NCBI GenBank assembly: GCA_902793605.1
Contig: CADBEB010000005.1
Span: 42,014-106,013 of the forward strand
From: an uncultured Eubacteriales bacterium
GTDB taxonomy: Bacteria; Bacillota; Clostridia; Christensenellales; Aristaeellaceae
Length of the DNA stretch: 64,000 nt
Direction of reading: 5' to 3'
The notes below the pieces were generated by a model. That model saw only the letters and a list, made by a program, of their open reading frames with translations, was not told where the DNA came from and did not search any database. The translations under genes and the position numbers were made by a program. Position 1 is the first letter of the stretch, and every line of letters begins with the position of its first letter. Positions 1-8,136 of this stretch are shown here, piece after piece.

Positions 1-287
1 TGCGCGAACCAGTCGATCATCCGTTCCGTGCCGGCTGCTGCTTCCGAGCGGAACCGTGTTCCGGATGCGACTTCTCCATACAGGGCGGTCACATCAAGAA
101 ACGGATCTCCCGCCAGGGGAAATTCGAGATACAGCGACGGAAATGGGACACCTTCCACAAAGGGAAGAACCCGGTTGAGGGTTTCCTTCCAGTTTTCTCC
201 GAAGAGGGCCGCTCCGCGCCTTTCATCCGCGGCGTGCAAGAAAAGCGCCTGGCAGGCCAGTTCATTCGATGGGATTGAAAGCATCAT
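1..287 (-). CDS. Hypothetical protein, N-terminal part, cut by window edge
   Basis: An open frame starts at ATG 287-285 (a second ATG follows at once) and runs leftwards off the window without a stop, about 95 codons. A GGAG element about 8 bases upstream supports the start. The visible part begins MMLSIPSNELACQALFL and has no signal peptide or membrane segment; it is acidic with a few hydrophobic stretches. I do not recognise the family. The start overlaps the stop codon of the decayed serine-hydrolase tail at 284-364, so it may once have been translated with that gene. Confidence 0.6.
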   Translation of the reverse strand, partial: MMLSIPSNELACQALFLHAADERRGAALFGENWKETLNRVLPFVEGVPFPSLYLEFPLAGDPFLDVTALYGEVASGTRFRSEAAAGTERMIDWFA

Positions 288-364
288 AGTTGTTCTCCGG
301 AAAGATTAGTCGTCAGACAGATACAGGCTGTGTTTTCCTTCGGGTCCATGCAGAACCGATAGGA
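284..364 (-). pseudogene. Decayed C-terminal fragment of a duplicated serine hydrolase
   Basis: Read on the minus strand, this segment encodes YRFCMDPKENTACICLTTN followed by LSGEQL and a stop. It matches the tail of the intact serine hydrolase at 670-1827 (WFCVDPKENLTCVYLTTN, then LPGD) at both protein and DNA level. An in-frame stop lies directly upstream (365-367) and no further homology is visible, so only about 26 codons survive. It looks like the scar of a tandem duplicate or of a recombination event. It could instead be a short stretch of conserved sequence, but the near-identical run of residues makes that unlikely. Confidence 0.55.
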
Positions 365-526
365 TCACTCCCGTTCGCAGGCGGCAAATTGACAGGGATT
401 ATACATGTTATTTGCTCCGAAACAGTATATCACAGAGGTTTCAGTCTGAACAGGAGAAAACCTTCACAGGATCCAGCCCCTGTGCTGTGCAATCAGCCCA
501 TGACCGAGCCAGCCCTTTCAAACCGG

Positions 527-567
527 AAAAACCCGCTGATCATTACTGATCAATGTCCGGCGGGTTT
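527..567 (-). terminator. Rho-independent terminator for the serine hydrolase
   Basis: On the minus strand AACCCGC pairs with GCGGGTT across a loop that itself contains the palindrome TGATCA-N4-TGATCA, and the stem is followed by a T run. It lies about 100 bases beyond the stop of the gene at 670-1827. A second hairpin (GGAGACAC/GTGTCTCC) sits at 581-599. The rest of 365-669 shows no gene. Confidence 0.6.
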
Positions 568-669
568 CAGGAAGAGGGAGACACGGCGTGTCTCCCCGAA
601 AAGAAGTTTTTGTGCAGAAGAAACAACAGCGAACTCATAACGAACAGTGATATGAAAATATGATACGAA

Positions 670-1827
670 TCAGTCCAGTGAGGCGTACATGGAGGCCATC
701 AGCTTCGGGATGAAGCGGTAGTGGTCTCCCGGAAGATTGGTCGTCAGGTAAACGCAGGTCAGGTTTTCCTTCGGATCGACGCAGAACCAGTTGCCGAAGG
801 CACCGTCCCAGCCCCATTCACCGACGGAGCCGTTGCTGCCGGCCAGTTCCGGGTTCGTCATCACACGGACGCCCAGGCCGTAGCCATAGCCGCGCTGCGT
901 ATCCCAGCTGTCGCCCTTGCGCTGCCCGGGCGTCAGGTGATCCGTGGAGATCAGGTCGACCGTTTTCCGACCCAGGATCCGGACCCCGTCCAGAGTGCCT
1001 TTGTGCAGGAGCATCTGGGCGAAACGGGAGTAGTCGTGTACGGTGGAAAAGAGCCCGCCGCCGCCGCTCTCGAACGCCGGTGCGAATGATGGAAAGTCCC
1101 GCTCCTTCGGCTTCAAATTCTCCTGGATATGGTAGAGCGTGGCGATCCGGTCATGCTTTTCTGCGGGAACGAAGAAACCGGTATCCTCCATGCTCAGAGG
1201 ATCAAAGATGTTTTCCTTCAGATATTCTCCGAGGGTCTTCCCGCTCAGGACCTCGATGACGGCGCCAAGCACATCAATGGAGAAACCGTACATCCAGCGC
1301 TCTCCCGGCTCAAAGGCAAGAGGAAGCCGGCCGACAAGGTTGCTGAATTCGACGTTGCCGGGAACGGGCTTGCCGGAAGCTTCGTATTCCTTTTCCTTTT
1401 CGATGCGGATCCTGCCCGCGGCTGTATCAGCCCAGGGGTAGGGGACGCCGCTGGTCATGGTGAAGAGCTGGCGCAGGGTCACTTCGCCTTTTGCATCCAC
1501 GATCTCATAGCTGCCGTCCGGCTTTTCCTGCGCGACCTTCGGGCTTTTGAAGCCGGGAAGGTATTCGCTTACGGGATCCCACATTTTGAACAGGCCCTGC
1601 TCATAGAGCTGCATGATTCCGGCAACGGTGATCACCTTGGACATGGATGCGATCGGGAAGATCGTATCACCGGACCGCATCGGAACCTTGCTTTCGATAT
1701 CGGCATATCCGAAGCTGCCCTCATAGCGGACTTCGTCGTTCTGCATGATCCGCACGGCGCATCCGGCGATCTGGCCGGAGGAGACAAAACGGTTGAGCGT
1801 ACTGCGTACCAGTTCCATCTTCTTCAT
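670..1827 (-). CDS. Serine hydrolase of the beta-lactamase/class C family
   Basis: The 385-residue protein belongs to the beta-lactamase-related serine hydrolases (PF00144 type: esterases, D-aminopeptidases, AmpC-like enzymes). The SxxK catalytic motif is visible as S61-M-S-K64, a tyrosine motif as Y180-G-F-S, and the usual TSG turn at 125-127. There is no signal peptide, so it is probably cytoplasmic and more likely an esterase or peptidase than a true beta-lactamase. The start at 1827 follows an AAAGG site. It is monocistronic, with its own promoter and terminator. A fragment of a second copy lies just downstream at 284-364. The substrate cannot be told from sequence. Confidence 0.93.
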   Translation of the reverse strand: MKKMELVRSTLNRFVSSGQIAGCAVRIMQNDEVRYEGSFGYADIESKVPMRSGDTIFPIASMSKVITVAGIMQLYEQGLFKMWDPVSEYLPGFKSPKVAQEKPDGSYEIVDAKGEVTLRQLFTMTSGVPYPWADTAAGRIRIEKEKEYEASGKPVPGNVEFSNLVGRLPLAFEPGERWMYGFSIDVLGAVIEVLSGKTLGEYLKENIFDPLSMEDTGFFVPAEKHDRIATLYHIQENLKPKERDFPSFAPAFESGGGGLFSTVHDYSRFAQMLLHKGTLDGVRILGRKTVDLISTDHLTPGQRKGDSWDTQRGYGYGLGVRVMTNPELAGSNGSVGEWGWDGAFGNWFCVDPKENLTCVYLTTNLPGDHYRFIPKLMASMYASLD

Positions 1828-1850
1828 CCTTTCCTTTTCCCGTTTGCTTC

Positions 1851-1879
1851 ATTATGACAGCAAACAGCCTGAAATACAA
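1851..1879 (-). promoter_or_regulatory. Promoter of the serine hydrolase
   Basis: On the minus strand TTGTAT and CATAAT are separated by 17 bases, about 24 bases before the start codon. It is a moderate sigma-A-type match. Confidence 0.45.
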
Positions 1880-2083
1880 CAACAAAAGCAGGGCGCGGTC
1901 TATTGTGTTTTTGCGCCTTTTAGGGTATATTCTGTCCTGAAACGATATGACAATGGAACAGAGAATTTTCGTAAGAAAACCTGATCATCGGGAACTTTTC
2001 GGCAGATCCTCCGTCTGACAGGGTGAAAACCCTGGGATGAAAAGACGGCGAAGACGAAAACATTCTATAAGGAGAGAAAGACC

Positions 2084-3232
2084 ATGAAACAAGCAATCGC
2101 GTTGACAATGGCCCTGGTGATGATCCTTTGCTGCGTCACGGCACAGGCGGAGCTGAAAGTATCTGAACAGATGATCGACCAGGACGGAATCAAAATTGTG
2201 CTCACGAAGATCTTTCTTCCGAGCGAAGGCGATACATCCCCGAATCTCATGCTTTCCTTCGACGGGAGCAACGATACCGGTCACAACCTTTATATCAATT
2301 TTCATGAGGTGAAGGTTAACGGTGTCGAGTGTTACGGATACAGGCAGTCCCTCGGACCGCATTCGGACGACCAGTTGAGCGCCCTGATCTTTACAGACAG
2401 TGACAACGCCAGCGCGAAACAGGCGATCCTGGGAGCCCAGAAGGTGGAAATGAAGATATCGATATCCGATTACGACACGAACGAAAAGCTGGTTGAAAAA
2501 GCCGTAAGCTTCAGCATTCCGGGAAGGGAAGAGAAGAAACAGAAGAACACGGCGAACACTTCCACAGGCCGGAATACCACAACCGCTATGTCTGCCTCCA
2601 CCTACTCCGGTTCCGTCCGCGTGGGCAGTCATATCACTTTCGGCAGCTATGAGCAGGACGGCAACGTGGGAAACGGCGTGGAGCCCATTGAGTGGCAGGT
2701 GCTGGATATCAGCGGGGACCGTGCACTGGTGATCAGCTACTACGGCCTGTTCAATGCAAAGTATACCGCGCACAGCAAAGGCCAGACCTGGGACACCTGC
2801 GATCTGCGCGCGACGCTGAACAGCTCCTTCTACTATGAATCCTTCACGCCGGCGGAACGGGACGCCATCTTCCTGACCCATGTGACGAACAACACAGCCG
2901 AGGAGGATCCGTCCGCGAGGTCCAAGCGCGGGCAGGGGAATGACACGGATGACTACGTTTTCATCCTTAGCTACGGCGAGATCGTTCAGTATCTCCCTAC
3001 GCAGAACGACCGGGTCGCGCCCATCTGCATCAAGGCCAAGAATAAAGGATTAAGCGGTATCGAACCGGTACTCGGTATGCGTACCTGCAACTACTGGCTG
3101 AGGAACGCGGCGTTCAACCAGAACGCCGGCGGGGTGAACTGGCAAGGTGTGATCACGACTGCTTACATGAACTTCCCTTCCTGTATGGTCCGCCCCTGCT
3201 GCTGGGTGAGCCTGACCGGACTGGGATATTGA
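2084..3232 (+). CDS. Secreted DUF6273-domain protein
   Basis: The 382-residue protein has an N-terminal signal peptide (MKQAIALTMALVMILCCVTAQA, cleaved after residue 22) and a beta-rich domain to about residue 150. A Ser/Thr-rich linker follows. The C-terminal half (about 180-380) has the features of DUF6273: ITFGSYEQDG, EPIEWQVLD, the TWDTCDLRATLN block, NYWLRN and a terminal VRPCCWV. DUF6273 proteins are extracytoplasmic and of unknown biochemical function, often found in gut Clostridia. A good ribosome site (AAGGAGA) precedes the ATG. The gene is flanked by its own terminator and stands alone. No enzyme activity can be assigned. Confidence 0.88.
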   Translation: MKQAIALTMALVMILCCVTAQAELKVSEQMIDQDGIKIVLTKIFLPSEGDTSPNLMLSFDGSNDTGHNLYINFHEVKVNGVECYGYRQSLGPHSDDQLSALIFTDSDNASAKQAILGAQKVEMKISISDYDTNEKLVEKAVSFSIPGREEKKQKNTANTSTGRNTTTAMSASTYSGSVRVGSHITFGSYEQDGNVGNGVEPIEWQVLDISGDRALVISYYGLFNAKYTAHSKGQTWDTCDLRATLNSSFYYESFTPAERDAIFLTHVTNNTAEEDPSARSKRGQGNDTDDYVFILSYGEIVQYLPTQNDRVAPICIKAKNKGLSGIEPVLGMRTCNYWLRNAAFNQNAGGVNWQGVITTAYMNFPSCMVRPCCWVSLTGLGY

Positions 3233-3246
3233 AAAAAAGTGACCGG

Positions 3247-3281
3247 GGAGGTTCGGACTTGTTCCGAACCTCCTTTTTTTT
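3247..3281 (+). terminator. Strong intrinsic terminator
   Basis: A perfect 11-bp stem (GGAGGTTCGGA / TCCGAACCTCC) with a five-base loop is followed by a run of eight T. It ends the DUF6273 gene. Confidence 0.9.
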
Positions 3282-3307
3282 GTATCCGGAACACATGAAA
3301 TTTTCCT

Positions 3308-3336
3308 TTGACAGACGGACAGGAAGTTGCTATAAT
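3308..3336 (+). promoter_or_regulatory. Consensus promoter of the ABC-oxidase-Etf unit
   Basis: TTGACA at 3308-3313 and TATAAT at 3331-3336 are separated by 17 bases, a perfect sigma-A match. It lies 64 bases upstream of the solute-binding-protein start. Confidence 0.9.
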
Positions 3337-3347
3337 ACGCCCATGGA

Positions 3348-3371
3348 GTTTATCACGCTAAAGTGATAAAC
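3348..3371 (+). promoter_or_regulatory. Palindromic operator-like element
   Basis: A perfect inverted repeat, GTTTATCAC-N6-GTGATAAAC, begins about 12 bases after the -10 box, where a bound repressor would block transcription. With 9-bp arms and a 6-base spacer it could also fold in the RNA leader. No T run follows, so it is not a terminator. The cognate regulator is not evident nearby. Confidence 0.6.
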
Positions 3372-3399
3372 CAAAAGGAACATGAGGAGGAACTGACTT

Positions 3400-4227
3400 A
3401 TGAAGAAACTGCTCGCTCTGGCTCTGGCCGTGATGATGGCCTGCCTGATCACCGGGATCGCTGCCGCGGAGGAGTCCGACTGGGATTACATCTCCGGCAA
3501 GGGCAAGATGGTCGTAGGCATGACACTGTTCGCCCCGATGAATTACTATGAAGGCGACGAATTCGTCGGCTTCGACACCGAACTGACCAAGGCCGTCGGC
3601 GAAAAGCTGGGCGTTGAAATCAAATTCGAGGAGATCAACTGGGATTCCAAGGAGATCGAGCTGAACTCCAAGAACATCGACTGCATCTGGAACGGCATGT
3701 GCATCACCCCCGAGCGGAAGGAAAACATGTCCATGACCAATGCCTACCTGTACAACACCCAGGCGATCGTCGCCAAGACCGACAAGATGGCCGATCTGCT
3801 GGCCAACCTGGAAGGCGTGAACGTCGTGGCGGAGCAGGGCTCCACAGGTGAAGGCAAACTGCTGGGCACCATCGAAGACGACGAAACCGTCGAGGTTTCC
3901 GCGAAGGAATTCTTTTCCAAGAGCAATTACACTGCGGTTGACTCTATGGCCAAGGCCCTGATGGAAGTCAAGAGCGGCACGGCGGACATCGCCCTGGTTG
4001 ACAGCGTCTGCGCGCTGGCTATGGTGGGTGAAGGCACCGACTACGCCGACATGAGCGTGAACCTGGACAACAACTTCGGCCTGCAGGAATACGGCATCGC
4101 GTTCCGCAAGGGCAGCGACGTGACCGAGAAGGTCAACGAGATCATCGTCGAGCTGACCAAGGACGGCACCGTGGCTGAGATCGCCGGCCGTTACGGTCTG
4201 ACCGACGCGCTGGTTCCCGTGGAGTAA
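3400..4227 (+). CDS. Amino-acid-type ABC transporter substrate-binding protein
   Basis: The 275-residue protein starts with a signal peptide (about 1-22, ending AAAEE) and continues as a family 3 periplasmic-type binding protein (PF00497), with VVGMTLFAPMNYYEG, GFDTELTKAVGEKLG and WNGMCITPERKENMSMT as family landmarks. No lipobox cysteine is visible at the cleavage region, which is unusual for a Gram-positive binding protein. It captures a small polar solute, typically an amino acid, for the permease and ATPase that follow. AGGAGG precedes the start. The promoter and palindrome upstream probably control the whole downstream series to etfA. Confidence 0.92.
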   Translation: MKKLLALALAVMMACLITGIAAAEESDWDYISGKGKMVVGMTLFAPMNYYEGDEFVGFDTELTKAVGEKLGVEIKFEEINWDSKEIELNSKNIDCIWNGMCITPERKENMSMTNAYLYNTQAIVAKTDKMADLLANLEGVNVVAEQGSTGEGKLLGTIEDDETVEVSAKEFFSKSNYTAVDSMAKALMEVKSGTADIALVDSVCALAMVGEGTDYADMSVNLDNNFGLQEYGIAFRKGSDVTEKVNEIIVELTKDGTVAEIAGRYGLTDALVPVE

Positions 4228-4252
4228 TCCCGACGCGAAACCATGCTTTACT

Positions 4253-4285
4253 GCCAGACCCCGGAGTGATCCGGGGCCTGGCTTT
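4253..4285 (+). terminator. Intercistronic hairpin, weak terminator or 3' stabiliser
   Basis: GCCAG-A-CCCCGG pairs with CCGGGG-C-CTGGC across a six-base loop, followed by only TTT. It lies between the binding-protein gene and its permease, a usual place for a hairpin that favours more binding protein than permease. Confidence 0.55.
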
Positions 4286-4308
4286 CATCGTTTGAAAGGA
4301 AGCTTCCC

Positions 4309-4947
4309 ATGCAGGAAATCATCAAAGTGCTCTTCAGCGGTTTCGGCGAGAATCTCCGAATCTTCATCCTGACGCTGGCGATGGCCATTCCGCTGGGGCT
4401 GATCATCACCTTCGGCTCCATGACAAAGTTCAAACCCGTGCGATGGCTGACCCGGACGTTCGTCTGGATCATCCGCGGCACGCCACTGATGCTGCAGCTG
4501 TTCGTGGTGCTCTATGCGCCGGGACTGCTGTTCGGCATCCCGATGCGGGACCGCCTGGTCGCAACGCTGGTGGCTTTCGTCATCAACTATGCGGCTTACT
4601 TCTCCGAGATCTATCGGGGCGGCATCGAGAGTATCCCCCGGGGTCAGTATGAGGCAGGAGCTGTGCTGGGTATGACCCGGCGCCAGGTCTTTTTCAAGGT
4701 GGTCCTGCTGCAGGTAATCAAGCGCATCGTGCCCTCGATGGGCAACGAGGTGATTACCCTGGTCAAGGATACGGCGCTGGCGCGTGTCATCGGTGTGGCA
4801 GAGATCATCATGGTGGCGGAGCGCTATACCAAGCAGGGCCTGATCGGTCCGCTGTTCTCGACGGGCCTTTATTTCCTGCTTTTCAACGGCATCCTGACGC
4901 TGCTGCTGGGCCGCATCGAGCGCAAGATGGACTATTTCCGCGTGTAA
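4309..4947 (+). CDS. Amino-acid ABC transporter permease
   Basis: This 212-residue membrane protein has the HisM/GlnP-type layout: several hydrophobic helices, WIIRGTPLMLQLFV near residue 55 and the EAA-loop region around GQYEAGAVLGMTRRQVFFKVVLLQ. It forms the membrane channel of the importer encoded with 3400-4227 and 4960-5745, presumably as a homodimer since only one permease is present. AAGGA lies upstream of the ATG. The gap to the ATPase gene is 12 bases. Confidence 0.93.
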   Translation: MQEIIKVLFSGFGENLRIFILTLAMAIPLGLIITFGSMTKFKPVRWLTRTFVWIIRGTPLMLQLFVVLYAPGLLFGIPMRDRLVATLVAFVINYAAYFSEIYRGGIESIPRGQYEAGAVLGMTRRQVFFKVVLLQVIKRIVPSMGNEVITLVKDTALARVIGVAEIIMVAERYTKQGLIGPLFSTGLYFLLFNGILTLLLGRIERKMDYFRV

Positions 4948-4959
4948 GGTGGTGAGAGT

Positions 4960-5745
4960 ATGGCGATCCTTGAAGTTAACAACCTCGGCAAGAGCTTCGG
5001 TACAACCGAGGTGCTGAAGGATATCAGTTTTTCCCTGGAGAAAGGGGAGTCCCTGGCGATCATCGGTTCCTCCGGCAGTGGAAAGACGACACTGCTGCGC
5101 TGCCTGAATTTCCTGGAGACCCCGGACCAGGGAACGATCCGGGTCGGAGATGAGATCATCTTTGACGCGAACCGGACAAGCGTGGTCAGCAATGCGGAAC
5201 TGCGGAAGAACCGCCTGCACTTCGGGCTGGTGTTTCAGAATTTCAACCTGTTTCCGCAGTATACCGCATTCCGGAACGTGACGCTGGCCGGCGAGCTGCT
5301 GGCACAGGAACGGCCGGATTTCAAAGCCAATAAGAAGACGATCCTGGAGGAGATCCAGCAGCGCGGGCGAGACCTGCTCGCTTCCGTGGGACTGAGCGCG
5401 AAGGCGGACAATTATCCGCACCAGCTGTCCGGCGGTCAGCAGCAGCGCGTGGCGATTGCCCGAGCGCTGGCGCTGAATCCGGATATCCTGTGCTTTGATG
5501 AGCCGACCTCGGCACTGGATCCGGAACTGACCGGCGAGGTGCTGAGTGTGATCCGGTCCCTGGCCTCGGAGAAGACCACGATGATCATCGTGACGCATGA
5601 GATGGGTTTTGCCCGGCAGGTGGCGGACAATGTGCTGTTCATGGACAAGGGCATCGTGATCGAATATGGCAGTCCTGCGGATGTCATTGACCATCCGCAA
5701 CACGAGCGGACGAAGAGATTCCTTGAGAACTACACCAATGCATAA
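4960..5745 (+). CDS. Amino-acid ABC transporter ATP-binding protein
   Basis: The 261-residue ATPase shows Walker A (GSSGSGKTT) near residue 37, the Q-loop (GLVFQNFNLFPQYT), the signature LSGGQQQR, Walker [14 protein letters not shown] and the H-loop VTHEM. This is the GlnQ/HisP class that drives polar amino-acid import. An insertion (about residues 70-80 and 115-130) lengthens it slightly over the usual 240-250 residues. The stop overlaps the start of the FAD-linked oxidase by 8 bases, tying transport to oxidation of the imported compound or a product of it. Confidence 0.94.
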   Translation: MAILEVNNLGKSFGTTEVLKDISFSLEKGESLAIIGSSGSGKTTLLRCLNFLETPDQGTIRVGDEIIFDANRTSVVSNAELRKNRLHFGLVFQNFNLFPQYTAFRNVTLAGELLAQERPDFKANKKTILEEIQQRGRDLLASVGLSAKADNYPHQLSGGQQQRVAIARALALNPDILCFDEPTSALDPELTGEVLSVIRSLASEKTTMIIVTHEMGFARQVADNVLFMDKGIVIEYGSPADVIDHPQHERTKRFLENYTNA

Positions 5746-7354
5746 TTCAGATCTCATTAGAAAAATGAGCACGGAGTACGCGGATTATCTGTTCGACGAG
5801 TCCAGGACCATGGGCTCGGCGGACTTTATTGCGTTTCCGGCAAACGAAGCGGAACTGGCGGAAGTGATCCGCCGGTGCGCGGAGGACGGGATTCCGCTGA
5901 CGGCGCAGGGCGCGCTGACCGGCCTGGCCGGCGGGGCAAGCCCGGAACGCGGGCTGGTTCTGAACCTGCAGCGGATGAACCGGATCCTCGGCATGCGGAA
6001 GGATGCAGACGGCACGGTTTACGTGCGCGTGCAGCCGGGACTGCGGCTGGCGCAGCTGCGCCGTGCCCTGGCTGTGAAGGATTTTGATGTCCGGGGATGG
6101 GACGGACAGTCCGTCGAAGTGCTGAAGGAGATCAGCCCCGGCCAGCTGTTTTTCCCGCCGGATCCGACCGAACCGACGGCAAGCCTCGGCGGCATGGCTT
6201 CCTGTAATGCCTGCGGCGCGCGCAGTGTACAGTACGGCTGTACGCGGGCACATATCCATGCCCTGCGGGTCGTGCTGGCGGACGGGAGGATCGCGAGCCT
6301 GGAACGCGGCGTACAGCGGGCTGAGGGCAGGAAGATCCGGCTGCCGCTCACGGACGGCAGCATCCTGGAGGCGGAACTGCCGCCGTTCGAAACGCCGGAT
6401 ATCAAGGATGCCGGATTCTTTATCCGGCAGGATATGGACCTGGTGGACCTGTTCATCGGCAGCCAGGGTACGATGGGGATCATCTCCGAGCTGGAACTGA
6501 AGCTGATGCTGGCCCCGAAGCACCTGTGGGGCGTGACGGCTTTCTTCCCGGACGACGAATGTGCCCTTTCCTATGTGCGGGCAGTGAAAGGACGGCCGGA
6601 TCCCGGCGTGCCGCGTTTTCCGCGGCCAGCCGCTTCGATCGAATTCTTTGATAAAAACGCGCTGGACATGGTGCAGCGCCAGAAGGCGGTGACGCCTGCG
6701 TTCCGGCAGCTGCAGGAGCTTCCGGAAGACTATTGCAGCGCGGTTTATGTGGAGCTGAACGACGACGATCCGGCCGGGATGCCGGAGGTGCTGGAAGCCC
6801 TTTCCGCGGTGCTGAGGGCAACCGGGGGGGATCCGGACCGAACCTGGGTTGCCCGGGACGCGCTGGAACTGGAGCAGCTGCTGTTCTTCCGCCACAGTGT
6901 TCCCGAAACCATTGACCTGATTGTGGAGGAAAACAGGAAAAACGAACCGTGCATCACGATCCTGTCCACGGATATGGCGGTGGACGACGGGCATTTTGAC
7001 GAGCTTTTCCATATCTATAAAAGAGACCTGGAAGCGTCCGGCCTTCACTGGATCATCTTCGGCCACATTGGCGAGAACCACGTGCATCCGAACATCCTGG
7101 CCCGGAACCGGCAGGAATACGAACAGGGACACCGGATCTTTGAAAAATGGGCGGAGGATGTCCACCGGATGGGTGGAAGCATCTCCGCAGAACACGGTGC
7201 CGGCAAAATCAAGCGCCGCCTGGCCCTGACCATGTACGGCCCGGAACGGATGCGGCAGCTCCGGACGCTGAAACGGACCTTTGATCCGCAGGGCATCCTC
7301 GGGCCGGGGAATATCTTCCCGCCGGAGATTACGGAAGGAGGAGAACAGGCATGA
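5738..7354 (+). CDS. FAD-linked oxidase, GlcD/lactate dehydrogenase type
   Basis: This 538-residue flavoprotein has an N-terminal FAD-binding region of the vanillyl-alcohol-oxidase fold (LTAQGALTGLAGGASPERG at about 55-75, PTASLGGMASCNACGARS near 150) and a C-terminal FAD-oxidase domain with HIGENHVHPN and EHGAGKIKRR. These are typical of GlcD, D-lactate dehydrogenase and related 2-hydroxyacid dehydrogenases. It is longer than usual GlcD (about 460 residues). It precedes etfB and etfA with overlapping codons, the partner arrangement known from the Acetobacterium lactate dehydrogenase/Etf complex. I place the start at ATG 5738; ATG 5765 is an alternative, and neither has a strong ribosome site. 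The exact substrate is unknown. Confidence 0.88.
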   Translation: MHNSDLIRKMSTEYADYLFDESRTMGSADFIAFPANEAELAEVIRRCAEDGIPLTAQGALTGLAGGASPERGLVLNLQRMNRILGMRKDADGTVYVRVQPGLRLAQLRRALAVKDFDVRGWDGQSVEVLKEISPGQLFFPPDPTEPTASLGGMASCNACGARSVQYGCTRAHIHALRVVLADGRIASLERGVQRAEGRKIRLPLTDGSILEAELPPFETPDIKDAGFFIRQDMDLVDLFIGSQGTMGIISELELKLMLAPKHLWGVTAFFPDDECALSYVRAVKGRPDPGVPRFPRPAASIEFFDKNALDMVQRQKAVTPAFRQLQELPEDYCSAVYVELNDDDPAGMPEVLEALSAVLRATGGDPDRTWVARDALELEQLLFFRHSVPETIDLIVEENRKNEPCITILSTDMAVDDGHFDELFHIYKRDLEASGLHWIIFGHIGENHVHPNILARNRQEYEQGHRIFEKWAEDVHRMGGSISAEHGAGKIKRRLALTMYGPERMRQLRTLKRTFDPQGILGPGNIFPPEITEGGEQA

Positions 7355-8136
7355 AGATCCATGTCTGCGTGAAACAAGTGCCCGCCTCCAACGAAACGCT
7401 GCTGGATCCGGTAACGCATACGATCATCCGGGAGGGCACGCAGTCCATCCTGAATCCCTTCGACGCCTATGCGGTGGAAGAGGCCGTACGGATCAAAGCC
7501 CGGTGCGGGGGAACAGTGACTGCCTTCACGATGGGAATCCCGGCGGCGGAGGGAATCCTGCGCCGGGTGATCGCCGTCGGCGCGGACGATGCCGTGCTGC
7601 TGACGGACCGTGCTTTCGCGGGATCGGATACGCTTGCGACGGCCCGTACGCTGGCGGCGGCGATCCGGAAGAAGGGAATGCCGGACCTGATCCTCTGCGG
7701 AAAGATGGCGACGGACGGCGATACGGCGCAGGTCGGACCGATGCTGGCCGAATGTCTCAGCATCCCGCATATCAGCGACGTGGCGGAGATCGAATCGGTA
7801 AATGAAGAGAAATGTACGGTCCGGAAGATGACGGATGACGGCTATGTGCGCCTGGAGGTGAGGCTGCCGGCACTGCTGACCGTGCTGAAGGAGATCAATA
7901 TCCCCCGGCTGCCCTCGGTGAGCGGCGTGCTTCGGGGCGAAAAGGCCGGGGTTGGCCGGATGACCCGGGAAGACCTGGGAATCGATCCGGAAACGACGGG
8001 ACTGAAAGGCTCCGCGACGCGCGTGGTGAGCACCGAACGGCCGGTGCCGGCACGGGAGACGGTATGGATCGAAGGAACGCCGGAAGCGCAGGCGGGGCAA
8101 CTGAAGGCGTTGCTGCGGGAGGAGAAGATATGCTGA
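7351..8136 (+). CDS. etfB: Electron transfer flavoprotein beta subunit
   Basis: The 261-residue protein has the EtfB fold: MKIHVCVKQVPAS at the start, LNPFDAYAVEEAVR, the AVGADDAVLLTDRAFAG block, LILCGKMATDGDTAQVGPML (nucleotide-binding region), and VRLPALLTVLKEINIPRLPS near residue 175. It overlaps the oxidase by 4 bases (ATGA) and etfA by 7 bases. With EtfA it forms the heterodimer that takes electrons from the flavin oxidase and, in bifurcating versions, also exchanges with NAD and ferredoxin. Whether this pair bifurcates cannot be settled by eye. GGAGGAG precedes the start. Confidence 0.95.
   Translation: MKIHVCVKQVPASNETLLDPVTHTIIREGTQSILNPFDAYAVEEAVRIKARCGGTVTAFTMGIPAAEGILRRVIAVGADDAVLLTDRAFAGSDTLATARTLAAAIRKKGMPDLILCGKMATDGDTAQVGPMLAECLSIPHISDVAEIESVNEEKCTVRKMTDDGYVRLEVRLPALLTVLKEINIPRLPSVSGVLRGEKAGVGRMTREDLGIDPETTGLKGSATRVVSTERPVPARETVWIEGTPEAQAGQLKALLREEKIC

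Noticed and set aside
290..640. Plus-strand frame of 116 codons near the left edge
   Set aside because: It overlaps the serine-hydrolase remnant and the terminators in antisense, lacks a ribosome site and has no recognisable features.
4285..5772. A 495-codon minus-strand frame, and similar long frames opposite 5747-7195, 11538-12842 and 21348-22940
   Set aside because: All lie opposite genes with strong family signatures and have compositionally biased translations.
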